Below, piece after piece: positions 15,877-24,852 of a stretch of 26,823 bases of DNA. Position 1 is the first letter of the stretch. Each line of letters opens with the position of its first letter. A program made the translations under genes and the position numbers. The DNA lies in contig CAZQAA010000206.1 in assembly GCA_964591255.1 (NCBI GenBank), positions 1 through 26,823 on the forward strand, in the 5' to 3' direction. The notes beneath the pieces were generated by a model, which saw only the letters and a program-made list of their open reading frames with translations, was not told where the DNA came from and searched no databases. Origin of the DNA: CAZQAA01 sp964591255. Lineage in GTDB: Bacteria > Desulfobacterota > DSM-4660 > Desulfatiglandales > Desulfatiglandaceae.

Positions 15877-17009
15877 CAGATATGTTTTCTCATCATCTCA
15901 ATAAATCTATCGAATAGGTAGGCAGCATCATTTGGGCCGGGCGATGCCTCTGGATGGTACTGGACCGAAAAGAGGGAGGCTTCCCTGTGAACCAGCCCTT
16001 CAAGGGTATTATCATTCAAGTTGATATGACTTATTTCAACATCATGTCCTTCAAGAGTATCCATATTCACACAGAAACCGTGATTTTGGGATGTTATTTC
16101 TACCCTGCCTGTCGCAAGATTTTTGACGGGCTGGTTAGCACCGTGATGGCCGAATTTAAGCTTAAATGTCTTGCCTCCTAACGCCAGCCCGATCAACTGA
16201 TGACCCAGACATATACCAAATATGGGTCTTTTGCCTATTTGATCTTTTATGGTATCTACTGCATATGTGACAGGTGCCGGATCTCCAGGTCCGTTGCTAA
16301 GAAAAACTCCGTCAGGGTCCAGCAGGTCTATTGTGTGGGAGTCGGTGTTGGCAGGCATGATGAGGATTATGCAGCCCCTTTTTTCCAATGACCGAAGAAT
16401 ATTATATTTCACGCCGAAGTCAAATGCTACTACCCGAAATGATCCCGAATGGTCAGGCCATCTGAATTGATCAATTCCGCTGTCCAATATGACCGGTCGA
16501 CCTTCCTGCCAGAGCATTGGTGTGTGGCAGGTTACCTTTCCCACAAGGTCACGTCCAACTATATCAGGTGCCTGCCTTGCCTTTTCCACCAGGGAATCAG
16601 GATCTGTATCGTATGTTGAAAGGGCGGCTTTCATAGCCCCTTCAAGCCTTATATGTCTCGTAAGGGCACGGGTATCAATACCCTCGATTCCAGGAATGTT
16701 GCCTGCCTTGAGATACTCTGCAAGGCTTGTTTGAGAACGCCAGTTGCTCGGATGTTCCTGGTACTCCTTCACTATAAGTGCCGTCACCTGTATCCTGTCC
16801 GACTCAATATCCTGATCATTTATGCCGTAGCTGCCGATCAGGGGATAGGTCATGGTAACCATCTGGCCACAGTAAGAAGGGTCGGTAAGTATTTCCTGAT
16901 AACCGGTCATGCTGGTGTTGAACACCACCTCTCCCACAACCTCATACGGTCCTGTAAAGGAACGTCCGTGAAACACCTTCCCGTCTTCTAATGCCAATAA
17001 TGCCTTCAT
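15876..17009 (-). CDS. carA: carbamoyl-phosphate synthase small (glutaminase) subunit
   Basis: CarA hydrolyses glutamine and passes ammonia to CarB. From ATG 17009 the protein is 377 aa. The N-terminal domain has VVGEVVFNTSMTGYQEILTD; the class I amidotransferase domain has FGICLGHQLIGLALGG with the nucleophile Cys267, and the triad His/Glu in VQYHPEASPGP. I prefer ATG 17009 (MKALLALEDGKVF, where homologues begin) to the in-frame GTG at 17024; neither has a strong Shine-Dalgarno. The stop overlaps the carB start by one base. It leads a carA-carB-purF block that joins pyrimidine/arginine and purine synthesis. Confidence 0.95.
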   Translation of the reverse strand: MKALLALEDGKVFHGRSFTGPYEVVGEVVFNTSMTGYQEILTDPSYCGQMVTMTYPLIGSYGINDQDIESDRIQVTALIVKEYQEHPSNWRSQTSLAEYLKAGNIPGIEGIDTRALTRHIRLEGAMKAALSTYDTDPDSLVEKARQAPDIVGRDLVGKVTCHTPMLWQEGRPVILDSGIDQFRWPDHSGSFRVVAFDFGVKYNILRSLEKRGCIILIMPANTDSHTIDLLDPDGVFLSNGPGDPAPVTYAVDTIKDQIGKRPIFGICLGHQLIGLALGGKTFKLKFGHHGANQPVKNLATGRVEITSQNHGFCVNMDTLEGHDVEISHINLNDNTLEGLVHREASLFSVQYHPEASPGPNDAAYLFDRFIEMMRKHI

Positions 17010-17093
17010 ATTTTCGCACTGCACTCTTTGTGGGAATATACCCGTAATAGAGGCACCCCTAAAGATGCCAGCATTCCGTAAACCGTTCGCGAT

Positions 17094-17122
17094 AACCTAA
17101 GATAAAGCCATAAAGAGGTCAA
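17094..17122 (-). promoter_or_regulatory. candidate promoter of carAB-purF
   Basis: On the minus strand TTGACC (17122-17117) and TAGGTT (17099-17094) are 17 bp apart, about 85 bp before the carA ATG. The -35 box is strong and the -10 box weak. No attenuator hairpin with a T-run lies between it and carA. Confidence 0.4.
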
Positions 17123-17443
17123 GTGAAAATCGTGTCTGCCTTCGCTATAATGGGTTTTGTTGCTTAATTCGCTGAAAATTAGTAAAAAACAGAAGGCAGG
17201 CCTTATCCTTTTATTTTAAGGTCTCAAAGGGGCTGACTTTCACAATCAATACCATAAAAAATTTTGCTTTAAAGCGGTTCTTATAATTATATTCAAGAAA
17301 TGGTCTACGGAATTTAAAAAAATCATTGCCCATCCCTGGATAATTTAGAAAAAATTGTTTAGCTTAATGACATTGCTTCATAATTATATCTTCAAACGAC
17401 TCGTGAACACTATGGGATAATCTGTAAAGGAGGGAGTACAAAG
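17123..17443. other. intergenic region between carA and trmO-like gene
   Basis: An AT-rich stretch between divergent genes. I see no coding sequence, tRNA or strong terminator. It contains a short palindrome GCTTTAAAGC (17266-17275). The plus-strand promoter for the downstream gene is not clear: TTGTTT (17355-17360) and TAATTA (17381-17386) are 20 bp apart. Confidence 0.5.
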
Positions 17444-17857
17444 ATGTCGGAGGGATACCAAATTTTTCCTGTCGGGACCATAAAAAAGCGTGATAAGGAT
17501 ATAAGCATTGAGATAGATGAAAAGTTCAGGGATGCCCTTCTGGGACTTGAACAATTTTCGCATATAATAGTATTTTTCTGGTGTCATGGAAACGATTCTC
17601 CCGATCAGAGAAACATCCTCCAGGTGCACCCTAAACGCCACAAGGAAAACCCCCTGACAGGTGTCTTTGCCACCTGTTCCCCTGTAAGGCCGAATCTTAT
17701 CGCTATCACAATATGCAAGATACTGTCCGTCGCAGGGACTACCATCCAGATTGATGCAATTGATGCATTTGATGATACTCCGGTGATTGATATCAAACCC
17801 TATATGCCAAAAAAACATCTTATATCAGACGCCAGGGTGCCGGCCTGGGCAAAATAG
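17444..17857 (+). CDS. TsaA/TrmO-family protein (probable tRNA m6t6A37 methyltransferase)
   Basis: Matches the TsaA/TrmO fold, SAM-dependent enzymes that N6-methylate t6A at position 37 of certain tRNAs in E. coli. The protein is 137 aa, a single domain without the C-terminal extension of E. coli TrmO. Motifs: LGLEQFSHIIVFFWCH, LTGVFATCSPVRPNLIAIT and IDAFDDTPVIDIKPYMP. The usual segment is FATRSPxRPNPIG; here Arg is replaced by Cys78, and the later Pro and Gly by Leu and Ala, so activity or substrate may differ. The RBS is strong (AGGAGGGAG ahead of ATG 17444). recD2 follows after 13 bp. Confidence 0.82.
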   Translation: MSEGYQIFPVGTIKKRDKDISIEIDEKFRDALLGLEQFSHIIVFFWCHGNDSPDQRNILQVHPKRHKENPLTGVFATCSPVRPNLIAITICKILSVAGTTIQIDAIDAFDDTPVIDIKPYMPKKHLISDARVPAWAK

Positions 17858-17870
17858 TCAGGATTGGTCT

Positions 17871-20063
17871 ATGCTTACTGATCTTAAGGGACAAATTGAG
17901 AGGATTACATATACAAACGAGGAAAACGGTTTCACCATTGCTCGGGTGAAGGTCCCCGGGCAAAGGGAGATGGTGACTGTGGTGGGAAATCTCATGTCGC
18001 CCATGCCCGGAGAGGTGTTGGAGATGAAAGGGGAGTGGACCAATCATCCTGTATATGGCGATCAGTTCAGGATAGTGAATTACAGGACCTCCGTTCCCGC
18101 CTCTGTATATGGTATCCGGAGATATCTCGGTTCGGGTCTTATAAAGGGAATCGGGCCTGTCATGGCCGGACGCATTGTAAGGCGCTTCGGAAAGCATACC
18201 CTGGATATTATAGAAGATGATGTGCAAAGGCTGGCCGAGGTAGAAGGGATAGGCAACAAAAGGATAAAGATGATCAAGGAGGCCTGGGACGACCAAAAGG
18301 AGATCAGAAATGTAATGCTTTTCCTGCAATCACACGGTATCAGTTCAGGATACGCCACAAAGATATTCAAGCAATACGGCCCACGTTCCATACAGATAGT
18401 AAAGGAGAATCCCTATCGTCTTGCCACCGATATATTTGGCATAGGATTTGTTACTGCAGACAGTATTGCGAAGAAATTGGGATTTGCAAAGGATTCCGGG
18501 GTTCGGGTGGAAGCGGGCATACTTTATGTGCTGAACAGACTCGCTGATGAAGGTCATGTTTATTATCCTTATGGTCCTCTCATCGAAAAATCAGAGGAGA
18601 TCCTTGATGTGGGCCGTGATGTGGTTGTTAAAGCCCTTGTTGCGATCAACCTCGCCGGGATGGTCTTTATCGAGGATACGGACGATGGGGCTGATGAGGA
18701 GAGCAGGATGGTATACCTTGCCAAGTTTTATCTCTGTGAGACCGGTATAGCGTCACGATTAAAGACCCTTATCAATACACCCAAGTCGATCCGGAATATG
18801 GATTCAAAAAAGGCACTGGAGTGGATACAGGGACAGTTATCCATAAAATTAGCCAGGAAGCAGATGGAAGCAGTAAAGACAGCTATTGAGAACAAGGTTA
18901 TGGTTATTACCGGCGGGCCGGGAACCGGGAAGACTACTGTCATCAATGCCATCCTCAGGATTTTTTTGAAGGCCAATGTGAAGGTAATGCTGGCCGCGCC
19001 CACAGGCAGGGCTGCAAAGCGGATGAGCGAGACTACTGGATACGGGGCCAGCACCATCCACCGGATGCTGGAATTCAGCATGCATACGGGAGGTTTTCAG
19101 AAGGATGATCTGGATCCCCTGGATTGCGATCTGCTGATTGTAGATGAAACCTCCATGATTGATACCGTCTTGATGTACCATCTTCTTAAGGCCGTTCCTC
19201 CGGAATGTACGCTGATCCTGGTGGGAGACGTCAATCAACTTCCGTCTGTCGGGGCCGGAAATGTCCTCAAGGATATAATTCAGTCTGGTTCCATTCCGGT
19301 GGTGGAACTAAACGAGATATTTCGCCAGGCAAAAGAGAGTCTTATTATAGTAAATGCCCATAGGATCAATAATGGTTTGTTTCCATCGTTTGGAAGTTCG
19401 TATCCCAGGGATGATTTCTATTTTATAGAACTGGACGATCCGGAAGCCGCACTCCAGATGATACTCGGCCTTGCCCGGGAGAGGATACCGCAGCGTTTTG
19501 GGTTTGACCCTGTTGAAGATATTCAGGTCCTAAGTCCTATGCACAAGGGTGTGGTGGGAACAGACAACCTTAACATAAGACTGCAGGATGTGTTGAATCC
19601 GGGACAGGATGGTCTGGTGAGGGGCAACAGGAAATTCTGTGTTAATGACAAGGTCATGCAGATAAGGAATAATTATGACAAGGATGTATTCAATGGTGAT
19701 ATCGGGAGGATCATCAAGATAGACAGGGAGGAGAGAGATGTCATGGTGTCCTTTGACGGCCGGGCTGTAAGTTACGACTATGCTGATCTGGACGACCTGG
19801 TTCTTGCCTACGCGGTCTCAGTGCATAAATCACAGGGGTCGGAATATCCTGCCGTTATTATCCCTATCCTTCTCCAACATTATATGCTCTTGCAAAGGAA
19901 CCTGATATATACTGCGGTTACAAGAGGTCGTAAGCTGGTCATAATCGTAGGGACCAAAAAGGCCCTTGCCATCGGTATCAATAATGACAAGACCCGGAAG
20001 CGCTATACACGTTTGAGATACAGGTGTCAGGGCAATAATCTTGCCACCAGGAATAACATTTAA
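17871..20063 (+). CDS. recD2: RecD2-family ATP-dependent DNA helicase
   Basis: A 5'-3' SF1B helicase of the RecD2 type, which acts in DNA repair without RecBC. The start is ATG 17871, with AGGA 7 bp upstream; the frame stays open further 5' but that part overlaps trmO and is not family sequence. Length is 730 aa. The N-terminal OB-like part (LKGQIERITYTNEENGFTIARV) and helix-hairpin-helix region (GIGPVMAGRIVRRFG, AEVEGIGNKRIKMI) precede the motor. Walker A is GGPGTGKT (348-355), motif II is IVDETSMID, motif III GDVNQLPSVGAGNV, motif V SVHKSQGSEYPAV and motif VI YTAVTRGRKL. Its stop abuts that of the convergent hydrolase gene. Confidence 0.95.
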   Translation: MLTDLKGQIERITYTNEENGFTIARVKVPGQREMVTVVGNLMSPMPGEVLEMKGEWTNHPVYGDQFRIVNYRTSVPASVYGIRRYLGSGLIKGIGPVMAGRIVRRFGKHTLDIIEDDVQRLAEVEGIGNKRIKMIKEAWDDQKEIRNVMLFLQSHGISSGYATKIFKQYGPRSIQIVKENPYRLATDIFGIGFVTADSIAKKLGFAKDSGVRVEAGILYVLNRLADEGHVYYPYGPLIEKSEEILDVGRDVVVKALVAINLAGMVFIEDTDDGADEESRMVYLAKFYLCETGIASRLKTLINTPKSIRNMDSKKALEWIQGQLSIKLARKQMEAVKTAIENKVMVITGGPGTGKTTVINAILRIFLKANVKVMLAAPTGRAAKRMSETTGYGASTIHRMLEFSMHTGGFQKDDLDPLDCDLLIVDETSMIDTVLMYHLLKAVPPECTLILVGDVNQLPSVGAGNVLKDIIQSGSIPVVELNEIFRQAKESLIIVNAHRINNGLFPSFGSSYPRDDFYFIELDDPEAALQMILGLARERIPQRFGFDPVEDIQVLSPMHKGVVGTDNLNIRLQDVLNPGQDGLVRGNRKFCVNDKVMQIRNNYDKDVFNGDIGRIIKIDREERDVMVSFDGRAVSYDYADLDDLVLAYAVSVHKSQGSEYPAVIIPILLQHYMLLQRNLIYTAVTRGRKLVIIVGTKKALAIGINNDKTRKRYTRLRYRCQGNNLATRNNI

Positions 20064-20690
20064 TTATATAATTGCCTTAATAATGGCCGTCAATTCTCCT
20101 TCTTTGCCCCAGTAGAAGTGATCCGCTCCATCAATTACCTTGAGTTCGGCCTCTTTATTCCATTTTGGGAGCATTTCCCTTATAAGGCCTGGCGGTGCAA
20201 TATGGTCAGAAGACCCGGTAATCACCATCTTGATCTTGGGACTGTAGCCAAGGAAGGAAAAATCCATCATCCCTACCGGTGGAGAGATCATGATCATTCG
20301 TTGTACCAGGAGAAGGTTTTCCATGCACATGGCATTTACCCATGAGCCGAACGAGTAACCCACTATATCCATATGCTGGGCGCCTGTGCTGGAGAGAAAT
20401 TTTACTGCGGCCAGAACGTCTTCTTGTTCTCCTTTACCATAATCGTGTCTGCCGCCGCTTGAACCAACTCCCCTGAAATTGAACCTGAAAGTAGAATAAC
20501 CCCTTTCGAAATAGGCCTCTGTTAATGCCTTGACCACATTATTATGCATGTCTCCGCCGTAGAGGGGATGAGGGTGTGACACTACAACCCCCTTTTCTCC
20601 TCCGGACATTGAAAGCAGGCCCTCTATCCTTGCATCCTTTGCCTGAATTGTAATTTTTTCTTCTGCCATCTTGATTTGTAAATTTATCAT
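20064..20690 (-). CDS. alpha/beta hydrolase (COG2945-like)
   Basis: A single-domain alpha/beta hydrolase of 208 aa without signal peptide, probably cytoplasmic. The N-terminal strand region leads to SHPHPLYGGDMHNNVV, typical of the COG2945 group. The nucleophile elbow is GYSFGSW with Ser113; candidate acid and base residues are in TGSSDHIAPP and DGADHFYWG. The substrate cannot be inferred. The ATG at 20690 and the internal ATG at 20669 (MAEEKI) are both possible starts, and neither has a clear Shine-Dalgarno. It is convergent with recD2 with no bases between the stop codons. Confidence 0.85.
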   Translation of the reverse strand: MINLQIKMAEEKITIQAKDARIEGLLSMSGGEKGVVVSHPHPLYGGDMHNNVVKALTEAYFERGYSTFRFNFRGVGSSGGRHDYGKGEQEDVLAAVKFLSSTGAQHMDIVGYSFGSWVNAMCMENLLLVQRMIMISPPVGMMDFSFLGYSPKIKMVITGSSDHIAPPGLIREMLPKWNKEAELKVIDGADHFYWGKEGELTAIIKAII

Positions 20691-21057
20691 ACATGGTGAA
20701 AAAAAGCATCTCTCTTGTTTCCTGTGAGTTGAATTTTCCTCAGATGATAACCCGTTTTTTTATGCCTTTGACATATACGGTTATGGGACACTGATTGAAA
20801 CACGTTCAGCAGAGAAGAGATGTAGGCCTGTTTGTGGATATGGGAGGCCCTGATAGACAGACTAATTGAATCGTATTCAGTGTCACGATAGTTGTTAGTA
20901 ATATTAAACAGTTAGACGTACATTTGAGGTTGCCAGAAGTATTGATTGATGATATGTTGTCTTATAAATATGGTATGTTTATCTATCATATAAAGAAAGG
21001 CGAAAGGCGTTTTTTTGGGGGATGATCAACCGGGATTGACGGAGGCTATACAAGATA
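20691..21057. other. intergenic region ahead of the biotin carboxylase genes
   Basis: No coding sequence or RNA gene is recognisable. A possible plus-strand promoter is TTGATT (20942-20947), 15 bp, TATAAA (20963-20968); TTGATG-17-TATGGT is an overlapping alternative. A tandem 7-mer AAAGGCG occurs twice at 20996-21009 just before a T-run. GGAGG lies about 12 bp before the next ATG. Confidence 0.35.
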
Positions 21058-21501
21058 ATGGAGCTGAAAAAAGAACAGCTTGATCAGGTCCTGCTATTTA
21101 TTAAGGAGTGTGATGGCGATGAATTACGGCTGGAAATAGGGGATATGAAATTAATCCTGAAGAAAGGGGCCGATATCAAGATTTTTAAAGAGATTCCTGT
21201 CGAAAAGGGTGCCCTTGAAGGCGAACCTGCTATGGATACAGAGGATATTTTTCATGTCACATCACCTTCTGCAGGGATATTCTATAGAAGGCCGGAACCT
21301 GGAGCGGATCCTTATGTGGAGATGGGGTCACATGTCGATCCGGGTGATACATTGGCCCTTATCGAGGTGATGAAGACATTTGGCCTTGTCCAGACGGAAG
21401 TCAGGGGTCATGTGGTTGATATCCTGGTGGAGGATGGTGAAATGGTAGAATATGGACAGACACTTTTTTTGATAAAAAGGGGAGGCGTTGCTGAAGGATG
21501 A
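21058..21501 (+). CDS. accB: biotin carboxyl carrier protein
   Basis: Carries the biotin that shuttles carboxyl groups between biotin carboxylase and carboxyltransferase. The protein is 147 aa. The N-terminal half (LDQVLLFIKECDGDELRLEIGDMKLILKK, quoted here as two parts: LDQVLLFIKEC and DELRLEIGDMKLILKK) resembles AccB; the C-terminal biotinyl domain contains VTSPSAGIFYRRPEPGADPY and the biotin site EVMKTFG with Lys106. The usual motif is E-A/V-M-K-M/L; Thr after Lys is a less common variant. The stop overlaps the start of the next gene (ATGA), so the two are translationally coupled. This supports a two-gene carboxylase in which the carrier is a separate polypeptide. Confidence 0.93.
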   Translation: MELKKEQLDQVLLFIKECDGDELRLEIGDMKLILKKGADIKIFKEIPVEKGALEGEPAMDTEDIFHVTSPSAGIFYRRPEPGADPYVEMGSHVDPGDTLALIEVMKTFGLVQTEVRGHVVDILVEDGEMVEYGQTLFLIKRGGVAEG

Positions 21502-24500
21502 AGAATCTTTCCCGTATCCTTGTCGCTAACAGGGGGGAAATCGCTGTTCGTGTGATAAGAGCCTGTAAAGACTTGGGAATAGAATCGGTCCTTACTGTCT
21601 CTGAAGCGGATAGGGATAGCCTTGCAGCAGAAATGGCGGACAGGGTTATATGCATCGGCCCTCCTCAACCAAGGGAGAGCTATCTGAAGAGGGATATTAT
21701 TATACATACTGCATTATCAACAGGTTCTGACGCAATACATCCTGGGTATGGTTTTCTTGCAGAAAATTCGGCAGTGGCAAAGATGTGCGAAGACAATAAT
21801 ATTATATTTATCGGGCCCTCATCGGAAAACCTGAAACAAGTGGGGAACAAGCTTAGGGCACGAGGTATTGCCAAGGCCTGTGGTGTCCCCATCATACCTG
21901 GTTCGGAAAAGGTGAAAAACATTGATGATGCAAGAGATGTGATCCGCAGGATAGGTCTGCCGGTGCTTTTAAAGGGTGCCTATTGTGGCGGGGGTAAAAG
22001 CATAAAGCTTATAAAAGATCTTGAAGACTTAAATATGGCTTTTGATGCCGCATCGGCTGAGGCAAATGGAGCCTTTGGTAATGCGACCCTCTATATGGAA
22101 CGATACTTTGAAAATGCGCGGCATATTGAGGTCCAGATCCTTGCCGACCATTTTGATAACATTATCCATCTTGGTGAACGTGATTGTTCCTTGCAACGCC
22201 GGTATCAGAAAGTAATCGAAGAGGCTCCTGCATATTCTATATCTGATGAGATCAGGATGGGGATTCATAATGCTGCGATAGCTATCGCAAGAAAGATTGC
22301 ATACAAGAATGCAGGAACGATTGAGTTTATCCTGGATGAAGATGAGGATCGGTTTTATTTCTTAGAGGTGAATCCACGTATCCAGGTGGAACACCCTGTT
22401 ACTGAGATGGTAACGGGCATAGACATTATTAAGGAGCAGATACGTATCGCTGGGCATCATCCCCTTAATATCAGCCAGTCATCAGTTGAATTTAATGGCC
22501 ATGCCATTGAATGCAGGATAAATGCCGAAAGTCCTGAGGATGGTTTCAGACCTTCCGTTGGAGTAATAGAGAAGTGGGTTTCACCCAATGGCCGGGATAT
22601 AAGGATAGATACACACTGTTATGAGGGATACAATGTTTCTCCTTATTATGATTCCTTGCTCTCAAAGACCATAGCCTGGGGAGTTGATCGTTCCTCGGCC
22701 ATAGAGCGAATGAAATATGCCCTTGAAAATTTTACTATTACGGGTGTCAGGACAACGCTCCCATTTGTCCGGTTTGTGCTTAACAGGGGAGAATATGTAA
22801 AGGGGAAAACAAATACGCGCTGGCTTGAAAATATAATCCCGCGCTATGTAGAGGATGTTGAATCCTCCCGTCGCCAGAGGGTCAAACTGCCCACCTGTTT
22901 TGAGGGGATGAGGTTTTTTGGTAAGCAGTTAACCTCCTCATTTGTCAAACAGACAAGAAGAAATGCCGAGATGATCCGGCAGGTGGAAACAGAGATAGAT
23001 AAGGCTGCAGAAGAGGTGAAAGAGGCCGGCCTCCCTCAGGAAATCCTGAATGAAAAAAGAGGGGAATGGACGATTTATCAAAGGCTTGAATACCTTATCG
23101 ATCCAGGCACATGGTGCCCGCTGCACACTCTTTTTAATCCGATGGATGAGGAATCTGGGACGACAGGTGTGGTTGGCGGCCTGGGCAGGATAGATGGCAA
23201 GTGGGTTGTGGTGATAGGTTTTGACAATAAGATCCTTGCAGGTGCGTGGTTGCCGGGACAGGCCGAGAATATTTTGAGGATCACGGATATTTCAAAGCGG
23301 CTCCATCTGCCTCTTGTATGGCTTGTAAATTGTAGCGGCGTGAAGCTTACGGAGCAGCAAAAGGTATATGCCAACAGGAGGGGTAGCGGAACAACCTTTT
23401 TCAGGCATGCGGAACTGGAGAAACTGGGCATACCCATCCTTGCAGCGATATGGGGAACAAATCCAGCCGGAGGCGGATATCAGGGCATAAGTCCCACCAT
23501 ACTTCTTGCTCATAAGGATTGTAATATGGCGGTGGGGGGTGTTGGGATCGTAAGTGGTATGAGTCCGAAGGGGTGTTTTGATAAAAAATTTGCGGAGGTG
23601 ACCATAGAGGCCACTAAGAAATTCAGCGGAACACCCCCGGGCAGGGTCGATATACATTATGATGAGACTGGATTTTTTAGAGAGGTGTATGGGACAGAAA
23701 AGGAGCTTCTTGATGCCCTGAAGCGTTACGTGGGGTATTTGCCTGCCTACAATCCAAACTTTTTCAGGCTTGCGGAACCAAGAGAACCAAGATTCCCTGT
23801 TACCGACCTTTATCATATAATTCCTTTCAATCAGAAAATATCGTACTCCTTTGATGAGGTCTTGGCAAGATTGGTGGATGATAGCGCACATATGGAGTAC
23901 AAGTCCGATTATGGACCCGAGGTGTACACAGGGCTTGTAAGGATAAACGGGTATCTCATTGGTATTGTAGGCAATAGAACGGGTTTTTTGCCTGAAGACT
24001 ATCCTGAATATGCGCCCTACAGGGGAATAGGGGGAAAGCTTTACAGGCAGGGTCTAATAAAAATGAATGAGTTCGTCACGGCATGTGGAAGGGACAGGGT
24101 CCCTATTATATGGTTCCAGGATACGACGGGCATAGATGTGGGGGATCATGCAGAAAAGGCCGAGCTTTTGGCCCTTGGGCAGTCCCTTATTCACTCTATC
24201 GAGCAAAGTGATCTCCCCATGATATGTATTGTGTTGCGTAAAGGGACAGCGGCCGCCCATTATATTATGGGCGGCCCCCAGGCCAATAACAACAATGCCT
24301 TTACCTTAGGGATTGCCACTACAGAAATTTACGTGATGCACGGAGAGACTGCTGCTGTTGCCACATATGCAAGGAGACTCGTAAAGGTAAAGGATCAGGA
24401 CGGTGAGTTGGATCCTGTCATTGAGGCGATGAACAATCTCTCAAAAAAGTATTACGATCAGTCAAGGCCCAGATATTGTGCAAAGTTGGGTCTTGTGGAT

Positions 24501-24623
24501 GAGGTGGTCAAGCTCAAGGATCTAAGGCGATATCTTATGGCCTTTGCAACCACTGTTTATCAGAATCCGAAATCATTTTGCATGTTTCACCATATGATAT
24601 TGCCACGAATAATAAACAGATAG
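21498..24623 (+). CDS. biotin carboxylase / GcdA-like carboxyltransferase fusion
   Basis: A 1041-aa acyl-CoA carboxylase polypeptide. Residues 1 to about 450 are biotin carboxylase: LVANRGEIAVRVIRACKDLG, HPGYGFLAEN, ERDCSLQRRYQKVIEEAPA and FLEVNPRIQVEHPVTEMVTG, with the catalytic Glu/Asn/Arg set in the last. After a helical linker (about 470-520), residues about 525-1041 are a carboxyltransferase. This half matches glutaconyl-CoA decarboxylase alpha subunit most closely among the proteins I know: EESGTTGVVGGLGRIDGKW, GTNPAGGGYQGISPTILLAH, PGRVDIHYDETGFFREVY, GIGGKLYRQGLIKMNEFVT and IWFQDTTGIDVGDHAEKAEL. Covalent fusion to biotin carboxylase suggests an ATP-driven carboxylase rather than a Na+-pumping decarboxylase. 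The substrate (acetyl-, propionyl-, glutaconyl-CoA or other) is unknown. The ATP-grasp glycine loop reads KGAYCGGGKSIKLI, unlike the usual GGGGKGM. Confidence 0.92.
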   Translation: MKNLSRILVANRGEIAVRVIRACKDLGIESVLTVSEADRDSLAAEMADRVICIGPPQPRESYLKRDIIIHTALSTGSDAIHPGYGFLAENSAVAKMCEDNNIIFIGPSSENLKQVGNKLRARGIAKACGVPIIPGSEKVKNIDDARDVIRRIGLPVLLKGAYCGGGKSIKLIKDLEDLNMAFDAASAEANGAFGNATLYMERYFENARHIEVQILADHFDNIIHLGERDCSLQRRYQKVIEEAPAYSISDEIRMGIHNAAIAIARKIAYKNAGTIEFILDEDEDRFYFLEVNPRIQVEHPVTEMVTGIDIIKEQIRIAGHHPLNISQSSVEFNGHAIECRINAESPEDGFRPSVGVIEKWVSPNGRDIRIDTHCYEGYNVSPYYDSLLSKTIAWGVDRSSAIERMKYALENFTITGVRTTLPFVRFVLNRGEYVKGKTNTRWLENIIPRYVEDVESSRRQRVKLPTCFEGMRFFGKQLTSSFVKQTRRNAEMIRQVETEIDKAAEEVKEAGLPQEILNEKRGEWTIYQRLEYLIDPGTWCPLHTLFNPMDEESGTTGVVGGLGRIDGKWVVVIGFDNKILAGAWLPGQAENILRITDISKRLHLPLVWLVNCSGVKLTEQQKVYANRRGSGTTFFRHAELEKLGIPILAAIWGTNPAGGGYQGISPTILLAHKDCNMAVGGVGIVSGMSPKGCFDKKFAEVTIEATKKFSGTPPGRVDIHYDETGFFREVYGTEKELLDALKRYVGYLPAYNPNFFRLAEPREPRFPVTDLYHIIPFNQKISYSFDEVLARLVDDSAHMEYKSDYGPEVYTGLVRINGYLIGIVGNRTGFLPEDYPEYAPYRGIGGKLYRQGLIKMNEFVTACGRDRVPIIWFQDTTGIDVGDHAEKAELLALGQSLIHSIEQSDLPMICIVLRKGTAAAHYIMGGPQANNNNAFTLGIATTEIYVMHGETAAVATYARRLVKVKDQDGELDPVIEAMNNLSKKYYDQSRPRYCAKLGLVDEVVKLKDLRRYLMAFATTVYQNPKSFCMFHHMILPRIINR

Positions 24624-24790
24624 GTTGCTATTACAGGTCAAGCCTGCTGTAAGTACGTACTATGATACCGTCATCAACACCCGGTTCCACGCTGTGAAGA
24701 TGCGTTGCCTGATTGGATGCCCCATGTATAGATTCATGTATATAGTTATATAGTTAAAGGTTTTATTAGTGGTGATAGGGTAAATACAGC
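24624..24790. other. intergenic region with palindrome and short repeats
   Basis: No gene seen. It holds a perfect palindrome AGTACGTACT (24652-24661) and a direct repeat ATGTATA at 24724-24730 and 24736-24742 in an AT-rich stretch. Function not evident. Confidence 0.4.
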
Positions 24791-24820
24791 TTGACTAATG
24801 GTGGTGGATGGTCATACAAT
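24791..24820 (+). promoter_or_regulatory. predicted promoter of tRNA-Gly
   Basis: TTGACT (24791-24796), 18 bp, TACAAT (24815-24820), with the tRNA 5' end 33 bp further on. Both boxes differ from consensus at one position. Confidence 0.6.
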
Positions 24821-24852
24821 AAAAAATGGCCTATATGCTTGAATGAGGATAG

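Noticed and set aside
17787..17870. Longer RecD2 start 28 codons upstream
   Set aside because: It overlaps trmO in another frame, lacks family similarity, and the ATG at 17871 has AGGA at good spacing.
20996..21009. Tandem AAAGGCG as part of a repeat array or CRISPR-like element
   Set aside because: Only two copies of 7 bp with no spacers; chance is sufficient.
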